Shown here piece by piece: positions 1 through 12,440 of a stretch of 64,000 nucleotides of DNA. The notes below the pieces were generated by a model. It saw only the letters and a program-made list of their open reading frames with translations, searched no databases and was not told the DNA's origin. Source of the stretch: Prochilodus magdalenae (lineage: Eukaryota; Chordata; Actinopteri; Characiformes; Prochilodontidae); contig JAMWET010003878.1 of the NCBI GenBank assembly GCA_024036415.1, positions 1-64,000 of the forward strand, given 5' to 3'. Each line of letters opens with the position of its first letter. Positions within the stretch are counted from its first letter, which is position 1. The position numbers and the translations under genes were made by a program.

Positions 1-3000
1 ATAAACGTTTATCAAAATGTGAAGGAAATAAGGAAAGTTAGGAGTTGATGTTGAAAAATGGTGTGATATTAATTAGAGGAAGTGGAGTTTGAAGTTAACT
101 AGAAAAGTGTTTATTTGAATATAAAAGTTGTGACTCTTTTGCAGGTTGAAGTAATATTATGTGTTGGCTTCAACTACATTTGTATACAGATAATACCTCT
201 GTTTTTGGTGGGTGTGTTATCAGTACGATTGGTTATAATTGTTATTATATTTATGATTCCAGTATTTTCCTTAGGGACTGAAGCATTCAGTACCCTCTTG
301 TCAGATCTAGCCTTACTAATTAGCTTTAATTTATTAGGGGGAAACTTTATTGCTATATCAAGGCTGAGCTTATTTGCGCCCTGTACCGTTTCTCAAGGGT
401 TGTACTTTTACCGCTAATTAGACTACACTATTATTCGTCGCATGTCAAAGGTGCTCGAGTTTAGTTATACTATTAGCTACGCATTAATCTTGTTTACACA
501 TAGTATCGATTTTACAGCATATGACAGTAGACGAATAGAAAGGTACATATTGAAGTAATTATAGGTGGCTTGTCAGGTATATTTGCAGTGTTTGACGAGA
601 CTCTTCGCTATTTGATTGCATCACATGTTGTTTTTATAGGCCATATGTGTGACAGAAGTGACCTTGCTACTCTAGCTCTACGTATACGCCTATGAGCCAT
701 TGTGTTCGCATCACGTGGGATCGCTGTATCAAACAACAAAGTTGCCTTCGCAACGACGACCTCACACACACATAAACCAATGCCCATGGGTGAACACTCT
801 CAGCTCCAGAGGTACGACAGCCAGCAGCGAGGAGGCCGCGTCCTCCGCAGTGTTAAACTAAGAACCAGTGCGCAAGATACATGCCCCTTCACATAAGCCA
901 ACCTCTGTCCGCCTTCTGAGTATGTTTGTTCCGCTAGAACTTTTGTACGTGATTTTGGACTCATTACCATTGTGTCGACTTAGCCAATGTCAACACACTG
1001 TAGCCGTGGAATGTGTCTAGTTGCATGGTGAACATTTAATGGACTGTATGTGAGCCTTCTAAACAAACCGTGCAGTGGCACAACCCCAAGTATCATTCCC
1101 AACGGTTTAGACTCAAGCCACCTCATAACACAGTCCATGAAGTAAATAACAGTCACATTACTTTCTACCCCACAACACTCTTCATTCCTAGAAAGAATAG
1201 CATAAAGACACAGGTTATTAGGCGTGTTGTATTGAATCGCTAGCACTGGGGAAACGGAAACGAGCAAACGACAGATGCGATTCTGATCTTAACTAAATTA
1301 CGACCTGCACATGTCTTCTATAGGTTCATAAACTGCTGCCTTCTGACTTTGAGAGCATTGTTGCCTCACAGCCTTGATCAGTCAGTCCATAGCATCCCCC
1401 AAGCTATCCTCGAGGCGCTCCATCAGTTCACCATACTGACATGCAGAGCCTGCTTTGTTTTCTTGGCATTGCTTTCAATTTGCATTGTAAGCAGCCATGG
1501 GAGGCCAGCCCAATTTGCGTGTGATAAGCTTGTGGGTGCCGTGGGCACACGTTTTTTGTGTAACCTTATGGGCCTCCATACCCCACGACCCGCGCCCAAC
1601 TGGTGATCCTGTATACAAACCGCTACCCTATTTTCCCGGTTGAATTATAAAGTCAGCATTTATATAAATTGAATTTCATGGTAAATCAGTACACTCTTAG
1701 AATTAGTATCATCCTGATCAGTCAGTATTATTCCGGGGCGAGTACAGTGCTGTTTGCTGCTGTACTCTACAAAAAATGCTAATCCAGGGCCATTTATCAA
1801 CCTAACTATGCCTGTGTGATTTTGAGTGAGGGCAGCAAACTTTTTTTCAACATCGACTCTATTAATGCATCCTTTTGTTCCTTAATCACAAATAGAGCCC
1901 TTTTATCCCAGAGGGACTCCATCCGCATTCTAGATTTACAATTGAACCGCAGACCAAAGCTAGCAATCTTTCACAGTGTTTTTTTCCCCTTATTTTTCTG
2001 TCCCTCTCCCTCGGCTGAACGCTTCTTTCCTGAATCTGTAGTAATATTTATCTTTTCAGTCTATGCTCCACCTATAGTGTAAAGTGTATGTGCCGTCACA
2101 ACAACTAACAAACACGAGCACAGAGAGATGATCGAGATTAGAGGAGCTCTTAGTGCGAAAGAGAGAGTCTCGATAGCATTGTAGAGTGCATCTTCATATG
2201 GTAAATATGACTATAGATCTGTAGATTGTTAATTCATCGAAAAATGCACGTTACACTTACGTTCGTCGGCTTTATAACCTGTATTGCTCCGTGTATAGAA
2301 TACCATCTAAAATTACACGCAGGAAGTCGGTCTATAGCTGATGCATGGAACTCGTGAGCTTAGGACAGCACGTGAAGCTACTCAAGTTGGAACTGCAGTA
2401 GCCTTTAACCGGCAAGACAAGGTTTGCATGGACATTACTGTTATCAATAATTGGTACACATGGCCAAGCATAGCACGTGATCTTTTGAAACTGCAGCCTT
2501 ACATAAAAGAGTTCACATAAGGTGCCCCAGCATTGACTAAACGCACCCCTGATCCAGATACATTATCATAATATACCATATACGTCGAGCATGTAAAACT
2601 GAGAAATACTGGACTCTGAGCTTACTAAGAGATCACTTCTACTCTGTAGAGTAATTAGGTGGCGATACAAATGGATACGAGTCCAACTTATATGATAACC
2701 CACGTCGAGAGTTTCACCCCCCAAAACACATCTAAAAAAAAGGGCTAATCAAGATTTCAAAGTGGTTCACCGTCATATGACAAAGCACAACCCTTTATTA
2801 TTACTAGTGTGATAAAATAATGACAACCTATCCATATCAAACAGTTATAATAAATATCCCATTAGCAATACACAATTGATAGATATATACAGGTGGTTCT
2901 AATTATCTCTCTCGGTGATTTTACATGAATGCATAACTTCATATACCCTTCTTTGAGTACGTGGTATGTGGTGATTTCTCTGTAATTGAACATAAGAACA

Positions 3001-6000
3001 AAGAATGTTTCCTCCTATGTCACGGAGAGAAGAGTGTACATGTGTGATGAGTCAGTTTTGACTTTTATTGGTTGAGTGCAGCTGAGTGTGTGATAAAGTA
3101 CAGAAATCCAATGTTGCTGCACAACTGTACTGTGCACAATGTATTCCTTAGTGTCAAATTATCTTTGTTATATTCTGTTCTTGGTTCAGTGGCTGTTGCA
3201 GAGATATTTAATGGGGTCCGCTTCAGACAGTTCAAAACATACACTCATGACCAAACATTAAAAAAAAAAAAAACGCTTACATGGCACTCTCTGTGCGTGC
3301 TCATTAACCCTTGATTACCGGATCCTTCATCAACAAGTTTATCAATTGGTTCATGAACTGAATAGACTCTAAGCGGTCAACTGAACCCCCAATAACCTCA
3401 AATAGGTGTATTTCATGGCTAGGCAGTGGGCTAATCCGCGCCGACTGTCTTTAATACAATGTACTAATCTGTATATTGCATAGATCAGTGTAGGAAGACA
3501 ATCTATTGAGGTATTAAGTTAAATTATGTTAAGCGAGCACGGACGAAATACTCAAATATGGGGTGAATAGATACATAGTCGTTATACGGACCATTACATT
3601 CAGTATGTGCGCTCACTGGACTTCTGACTTCAGTTATTATGCTGTAGTAGAATACTGGTTTACACAGTTCAACTGCATAATCTTTAGAAAAAATTTGACT
3701 GCAAGGGCGGAAGTGAGGCAGACTTAAAACCCGACTCTTTGAACTTATGACACGATAAGATCTATTCCAAAGATTAGGAGATCATCAGACTGCGTAGGTT
3801 CATCATTTGAATATAACGACTCAATAACATAACTTATGATCAGATCGATGTTGTATACAAAATTGGCTGATATGAGAGGGTTAAGGAGTAAAGTATGTAA
3901 AAGTAAATGTAAAAGCTGTCACTTCAGAGATTAAAGTTTTGATTTCTGACAGCAGTGACATACTTACCATGCAGTTTTCTGTATATGTACCTACATATAT
4001 ACATTCTGCTATATAGTGCACCAGTATTAGTGTACCATATGTAGTGATAACAAATGAATACAAGAATATAGAAACTGCTGGACCATGAAGGAGATTGTTC
4101 CAGAGCTTCTTGCTAATTTGTACATTTAAAATTGCTTAGTTGCTGAAGGATCTGTTACATTTGCAGTGCTGCTTTAACGCATTGGGTCACCAATCTATAG
4201 CTCACCAATCGGCAAAACAATACCTGTCTTAGTATTCCAGTGTATATTCTTGAATATTCTGTATTTGTGCGCAGACAATTGTTGTACGTTATTATTAGAC
4301 ATTGTTGATAGTCATACTATATTTACTACTTAGAAAAAAAACGAATAATCTCCGTTATCAGACTCAAAAATCCATAGATTAAGGCCCTAACAGTTTCTAG
4401 CTGAAAAAATGTTTTCATTCGAGCCTCGTGTGTTGAGTATCATGGTGATCAATGCCTATGTACGTTATGTTTTAACATTCCATGCATCTTTATATGACTT
4501 GCATGGCAATACATGGTTCCGCTCAGAATATTTACGTTAGCAAAATGATCTAGACCGAAACCATGTGGTACTTGATATGTGTCATAACTTTGGATAGGAA
4601 TACCTACTGGCTAACTATAAAGCTATGTCTAGGTTATGACCATTTTGGAGGCTTATTTTTTTAATTATACCAACAATCGAATTCCTTGGGGTGATTTGAT
4701 AATGAACCTCGAATAAACATTCTAAGTATCACTAGTCTTTTTTGATTCTAGTTTTCCCCTTTCCTTCATTACGATGCTGTGCTACCAGTCTTTTTTGTGC
4801 ATGAGAGGTCTGTCAAATAAGCCATATCTTGTGATAGTTCCACTAGGCATACGTTAAATCTTTGTTCATTTATCTCTGCCAGTATAACGAGATACACATG
4901 CTCTTTTCAGAACCACCTTTACTGGGGCAGCCATTGATGAAGACAGCTTGACACATACACATTGTTAAAAACTCTTGTTGGTATGTTGATATATTCCGGC
5001 CCTTTTCTCTGTTAGAAGGTGACATTATCTTGTTAACACAATTCTTTATTTGCTATGATACCTTTAAGGTGACAGCCTAACTGTAAAGCTTGTTTGGCAA
5101 GTTCCCACACATTTCCTTGTTCTGGAGATCTATTAACCGGGAGAGTTAAAATCACGCAACCCCAAAAGCAATTGTGCATCTAAAAATGCGAGGCGACTCT
5201 GAACGAGCAGTAAAAAAACTGTTCCAATTAACCATAGGCGCATCAGGTCTGATTACAGAATTAGAGTTGGAGGGTGGTAGACCACAGGACCGAGTGCAAT
5301 GAATCGTATCTGATTGGCCTGCATACTTCAGTGAATAGCCGTGAGCAGAACAGTGATGTGGAATGCAGTAATAAAGTACTGAGTTGATAATGAACATTAT
5401 CTTAGTAGGAAGACAGGAGGGCGCACTTGGTAGTTACCTGATCAGCAGCACAATGAGCTCATGAGTGGGAGTTGTGCTTTAGACTCTGAGTGCTTCTCTA
5501 ATCTCAGAGCATTTTCGGACATAATGAAACTCAGATTATTACTGACTCTCTAGTCATACTAGTGATGAGTTCATGGAAATATAAAAAGCCTAAAAGAGCT
5601 CAATTAATGAACATACAGCTCGAAAAGTGCATGGATAACTCAAGACACTCAATTTTTAATGAGTCTTGCCTTGCACCCTTAATCTAGAAAAACCTGTAGG
5701 CGTTAATCTGTATTGATGGTTCTTTAGGTAGTTTTATACTTCACTCATACATTTTGTTTGCTTTCTCCAAGCAACCAGAAGAGCAACCAATAACTTGAGA
5801 ACACATTAATCTTATACCTAGTGAATCCTGAGGATACATACCTGGATCTTCTTCCTATGGATCAGGCCACCACTACGTAGTCCTTTCCCCTCAGTTCATC
5901 GAGGTGAATGCACTGCTTACTCCACTAGCCACAACTAAACTTCTGTTCATCAGAAACAATAGCGCAGACGTATGCTATGAACCATGTTCAAGAATCCCAC

Positions 6001-8032
6001 ATATTTGTACAGTGAAAGAATCCACTATTCGTTTATACAGGCTTCACCGTTGCTGGCAACACGTCAAGTCTGTCAGCTCTAGCTTAGCGTCATCCTGTAG
6101 AACGAGTAAGTAAAAGCTCTAATAAGCCTTCTACCAACATGTAACGAATAACCCTACTTCACGTCCTAGGCTTGCACTATTCAGAGTCTCCCATTATGCT
6201 ACTAGTCTACAAAGCCACTTATCTGTGGCTTGTTAACTTTCTAGCAGCCTTATGGTGGTGATGACTCAACTACATCACATACCTAAATCACCATTTCTTT
6301 CATAATACTACCAATCTACAATATCAGATACCATGATTGGTGAAGTAGTAAAGCTTGTGGTCGTGTTTGGGGTCATCGGTAGCCTAATGCTTGTTCTACC
6401 GACTATATGAAATCTCTTGATTAGGAAGCAAACACATAGTCTTTCTTCGTCCTGTCATGCATTGCAATACGGTTCTTCTCGCTGTGAAAAAGTTGACACA
6501 TAGTTCCGTTTATCTCAGGTCTGATGCTCCTGCTATGTTGGGATCGGACATAGTGAAGCAGTATAGCACTCATACAAGAGTAGTCTCAGCTTGAGTCTAA
6601 TCTATCCCATGATAACCTTCGTAAGAGTGCCTGTAACCTAAGTGGTACAGCTGTTATGCCTCAAGTCTATGTTCTGTTCTGTACCTAGCTTTTTCTCTGC
6701 TTAGTAGCACTATCAGGTGAGAAGGTGTACCACAACACTGACTGTAGCAAGGATGTTATAGTGCTACACTGTTCACTCTGAATATGACGTAGTGTGCTAA
6801 TCTGCCTGAGAAATATATCATAAAATCAGCCAATTTTTTCTAATTGCATTTTTCTTCCATTTTTTTTCAACCATGTAAATAAGATAACATAATCACTCAC
6901 AGAACTAGATTTACGAGCTTGCGTTAATTCTTTATTCACCTAGCACCCGACCATAGACTCCATCAAGAAGCTCTCATCAACCCACTCTACAGTCTTTATG
7001 GTGGGTTAAACTGTAAATCTCGTGATGTCATGACGCATGAAATCAATTCCAAAGCAAGGTGTTTATTATACAACTTAGGTGTCATATATGCCTTGCTAGA
7101 AAAGAGCAAAGAGTGTGTATTGAAGCTAACAATGTGCAAAAAAAAATGACCCTTATACTTCTATAATGTGCCCTAATGTAAATACTAGGTTTAAGGACCA
7201 ACACAAACAGTACTTGCATGAAAAACGCAGTAACAATTATGGCAAGACCAACATAAGACTCTTCTTTCACACGACCACTCAGACCTCACCAAACAATGGT
7301 GTTAGTCATAAATTGTGAGTGGCAGGTGTTTAATCCCATCCACATCCGTACCCCTTTGTTTTTTTTCGCACCCACACGTTGAATCGCAGAAAAATGACTT
7401 TTTTTTCCTCTTACCATCCGCTTACCGATTCATACTCTGTTCTCATTTGCGCCTGCTTCGGGTGACTTCTATTGCTTATTCAATATCAATACTAAGTGTA
7501 CTTTAAGCTAGGTAGCAACTGGGAGTCATAGTCAGAAGCGAGTAGTTCACTATTAGCGGCCATAACATATTTTATCAGGGTCATTGATCTTAGTGTTTGT
7601 GCTGGGACTAACAGGTGCCGTGGCCTGCTGGTGCAGGTAGTAGGAGTTTCCTCTTGTTTGTCAACTTGCAGGAAGCATATTGCCTCCCTCGGTTCTACTC
7701 GTGTACCACAGGCTCCTAACTGCCTCCATGTTCCAACTGTCGCACTGCATTTATTCTTGTCCCGCAGTGAGTGGCCGACGCGGTAACACCAGCAATCAGC
7801 CTAGCCGGTAATTTGTCCGGCTGCTAGTGCGCACTCTTCTGGGTCCTAGGCCTAATAAAATTTGTATTCCCCTGTGCTCCGCGAATGATGCGTCTTTGTC
7901 GATTTACGTCTATGTGCTAGGAGACGTTTATTACAGAGTTGCAAAAACCAATCATTTACATATGTGTGCGATCGGGCGCACCAGCGGTACATCCAACAGA
8001 CGGTGAAGAAAGTCGGCCTCGCTTGGGGTGAG

Positions 8033-8100
8033 AGAAGAGAGAGGTGGAGAGAGATGGAGAGAGATGGATAGAGAGAAGAGAGAGAGGGGAAGACAGAGAG
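8033..8100. repeat. GA-rich low-complexity tract
   Basis: Purine run made of GAGA and GATG words inside the noisy inverted copy. I could not find a matching purine tract in the clean arm, so it may be inserted or may be a read-error feature. Confidence 0.6.
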
Positions 8101-11100
8101 AATTGAGTGGTAGTGTCAGACTGTAGGCATGGAGTCTAATCATGCTATCAAGGACTATGGTTTATATACATGGGCACTATACTGCCCACTCTCCTGCTAC
8201 GAGCAAAATATTTATTGGCGTACTCGAACCAACATCTTAACAAACAGACCAAACTAACTTTGCTAACCTCATACAGTAACAACCACTGGAGTAAATGAAT
8301 AAATACATGGAATTAGACATGGTATAGTCTCGAAATGAGTGTGGAGCAAGCATCTGGTATATCCGTGTTAAGATGTGTGCGCGAAATCCAAAACAACAAC
8401 AAACTTAAAGACTATTGTGTAAAAGGAAGCAAACTAATTTATACATAAAAATGTACTAAATAAATAACAAATGTAAGCTGTGACCATCGTATCTAAACTC
8501 ATACCCTGACTATCCTTATCTACAAGACTGGCAAACTTACTTTCTGCAAATATTTATAATAGCCAATAAACTAGTGCTAAGCTACTATATACGCTCCAGA
8601 GTTAACATAGGGGCTTCTCAATTTAGGAAAGAAAACAACACTCACCCAGTGTCATTGAACTTGTTTACAATGTGCAAAACTGTGTGTATGTCTGAAGTGA
8701 GATATGTCAGATAGCTTATTTCAACTGTGAGACAAAATTTGATTACGCTAGGGTAGGGGGAGCCAATGGCTATGATGGAGTTAGTGTGACCCGTCCCTGG
8801 TGCTTGATACCTTTTTTTTAACCCACTTTAATATATATCTTTTATCGCAAATGGATGACCTCAGTAATACTAAGTAACATGGAATGCATGGATGATTTAT
8901 AGCTTCTTACAGACACTATCCCAGTCTGTCTTATACTTCAGGTTGTTGTTTATGTTTAAAAACATGATTCTTTTGACTAATAATTTGATTCCACAGAGCT
9001 CGTTTTAAGTAGGCCAGTTAATGAACCCGTACTATTGTATGCTATTTTGATGAACAACTCCATGATGTTTTCATCTCAATGCCTAGATTATTACATTCTG
9101 ACCCCAAAACTAGTTATATGCAGTGGTGCGGATGAGACGACCTACACACAGAGGAGACAAATAACTTGCAGATACTGTTTTTTGAATCACTGTAGACTCA
9201 AGCCACGTAACTGACGTTCTGAAAGTGTGTTTTTATCGGAGGCATAACCTGCATCAACAGTGGAACGTATGCCAACTATTCTAAACCAGTGCCATGGAAA
9301 GCTGGGCTAAAACCTCGAGTTGATCTTATCAAGGGCTTTTGCTGCGGGAGAGTTGGGTGGTCTTAGATGGGGGCAGCCTAGTGCAACAGCCGTGTCTCTG
9401 CAAGTGATCCATTGCGGCTTCAACAACTCACGCCATGCATCACTAGTAGCAGCATGGGTCAGATTGATACCAGCTACGGCATGTTGTTAATTCGGCTCCA
9501 CGACTACATATCAAAAAGAGGCCAGTGTTCCTTTCGTGGTCCCTGTCGCATGCATTGACACAATGCTTAAAGCTGCTGCATGTACAGTGTTATAAAGCTT
9601 TTAAACACGGCCTATGTATTGATTCTTGCTCGCTATTATTAATCTGTGTGGACGACCTCCTTGGTCTTTTAGTATTGCATAACTTCACGTGGATACTGAC
9701 ATTAAACGCCTGAGTGGAAGCACATTACGATTATTGTCGGCATGTGTATATTTTAAAATGATGATAGTTTTTTAAATCCATTACACAATCGTAGACCAAT
9801 CACATAGCCTAAGTATAATAATAGCTAAATTATTTTGGTCATAATAGTCCTATTAGCATTTTTGCTTTTTGACTTGTTGCACTACCAAGTCTGAACATTC
9901 GCTAGAACTCAAAGTTCTCTGTCTAGATAAACTGGTGCACAGCAAGCATGTTTAAAGTGTTTTAAAGGAAAAGTTGTCACTTTTGCTTCCAACATACTGC
10001 TTTTATTTGAACATCAGCCTATTCATCCGAAACCTGCTCTGGTCCACTGATAGGTTGAGCATAAAGACTTTAAGGCCAGTTCTGGACTTCCCGTAAGTAT
10101 CTTTATGAAAATGTACTCACTATAAATACTGTGGTAAGTGGGCCAGCTGTCCTAGGCCAGGCAGATGATGTAAACCCACTATTGTTTGCTAACCGTAGCT
10201 TTCCTGTTTTTTGAAGCTCAAATGAACATTAATCTGGGGTGACTATATACTTAAAGTGGGAGTCCTTTATCGTATTTTGGAAACTAAAACTTTGATTCTT
10301 GATTGTTAGAGTTTTTTTTTTCTCCTTCAGTCCTCTAAAAGACAGTTCTTAGCAGGGGAAACAATTTTTTTTTATTTTTTTTTTTTATTTTTTTATTTTT
10401 TATTCTTAAATTCAAAGTTAAATGTAATCGGTCTATAGAAAGGTGGTGAATAAAGTGGTGAGTGCCTATATCGTTACAGTCTGCGATATAGTCTGTCACC
10501 ATTCTTATGTAATCTTTCAATGTATTCCTTGACCTCTCATTCCATATACATTTTTCCTTCCGCGATATTCTATAAACAAGAATCAAATGTAGAAAACGAT
10601 ATTTTAAACGAGAAAGATGATACCAGCATATTCATAATCTATCAATATTACATCAGTCATTTTCAGTATCTCTATTCTCAACACCTCGTGCTATTCCCAA
10701 GTTTGTTTCAAAAAAACACCTTCGCAGCAGTTATTTCCATATTTCACAGATTATCCAGCATAGCTCTTGAATCTTGTAGATGTTCTGTTGTTAACTTGTG
10801 TTTAATCCTTCCAACAGGTTTTCTGATGGTACAAGTCCTACCTTCTCCATACACTCTCACTGGCTTATGAGGATAACGTGATATAAGGTCTACTCTCTGC
10901 TGGGTAAGGTGAGCACTAGCAGCTCCTTTGATTTTCAAGCACTTCTTCTTTTTATCTATTTTATTCTATACTGTCTTGTTTCACAGTCTTTTCTGACAAG
11001 TGCACACTGTCCCTTTCACACCTACCCATTGACTTCTTCATAAAGTTTGTCCTTCCCACTCAACATTGGAGAAATGTACACAAAAACCACCTGTAAGAAT

Positions 11101-11779
11101 CTTCTTTTTTAGATCTGTAGCCGCTTAGAAGCAAGCTCATGGTTAGTTTTAAAGAATCAAACACTGCTTCCAACAAACGAAGTACTGTGCAGTAAGTTAG
11201 TGTTACAATGTTTTGATTGTGGTGGTCTTAATTTTTGCATACAGGTCTGTTAGGGGGCCCATATTCTCTGTAATCTTGTAATATATGTTTTGAACTTCAT
11301 GTTTAGAAACTTGTATTTATAATGGGATTTGGTTTCATATTTTTCCTTTATGGCAAGAAGTGAAACTGACATACAAATGGTGTCCTTTTGCTCGACATGG
11401 TGTTAGGTGTGTGGCTGGTGGCGCGGGCTCTTTTTGGTGCCCTGTATGAGTTATTAGGACTATTTACTGTCTTTTTTCCAATCCACTTTTTTTCCACAGA
11501 GTTCCTGTATACCAGATATTTTTTTATTAAAATTTATAAAATTATTTATATCGACTGAATGTTGTGGGAAATTGTTTAGAGAATGATTTGTGTGAATTTC
11601 GCCCCTTAACTCTATTACTCTTGTTAGGAGGGGCACATAGTCATCTCACCAACCCCATTTCCTCCTGGCACTGTATGTTCGATAGTATAAGGGGATTACT
11701 GTATTAGGATAGGAACTGATTTCCCTAAAGATTAATTAGGTTTCAAACAGCTCTGTAGTTTTGCACTGTGTTCTTTTGC

Positions 11780-12440
11780 ACTGTATTGATTAGTGTTAAA
11801 CCTTCAGGGATAAGCGTTGCTTTTGGCAGGACTCTCTCCCCTCGCTGGAGGGTTTAAATCCTATCTCCTCAGTTTCATCTCTCGCTCGAGCCCTTGAAGA
11901 TTCCGCCATACTCTCCCAAAACTACCTCAGCCAATAGTATCCCTGTGTGTAGCATCCTGTGACCGGTTTCTTCGATCAATGGACTGGAGAATTCCCTCTC
12001 ACCACTCTCGTCACACTATGCCAGAAACCGATGAATTACATCTCCTAACTTTACATCTACAAATCGGACAACAAGTCGTCCTAAAAGAGTGAACAGTTTG
12101 TGGACACACTGAAGTCTGGCAGCACTGCTGTGTTCGATCTCCTACGTCACATCTCTCTCACCGCTCAGCGCAATACTACTACTCTTGATCTACCTCCCTC
12201 TCCAGCAACCACGACACCATCATTCGTCAGTTGTCACTGCAGTGTTGGAATGATCCCCACCCTCCATAAAACCCTGCTCTGTGCTGGTCTCCATTTCGTT
12301 GGCTTCTGACCATAAAAGAAAGCAGGGTAAGGGGCTAACAAGTATACAGAGAATCAGATGGACTCACAGTCTGTAATGTGGGCTACAAGTGTCACTTGTG
12401 TGGTAAATGCAAGCTTCGATAGAAACATGAGGTGTATAAA
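11780..12440 (-). repeat. Noisy copy of foldback element
   Basis: This is the counterpart of the foldback element at 40.25-40.91 kb in opposite orientation. The words for the central part, such as the stretch at 12,095-12,145, are easily matched, but extra bases break it up. The other end of the element is spread out towards 10.5 kb by an extra block of roughly 0.8 kb at about 10.8-11.7 kb that has no partner in the clean arm. Confidence 0.65.
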
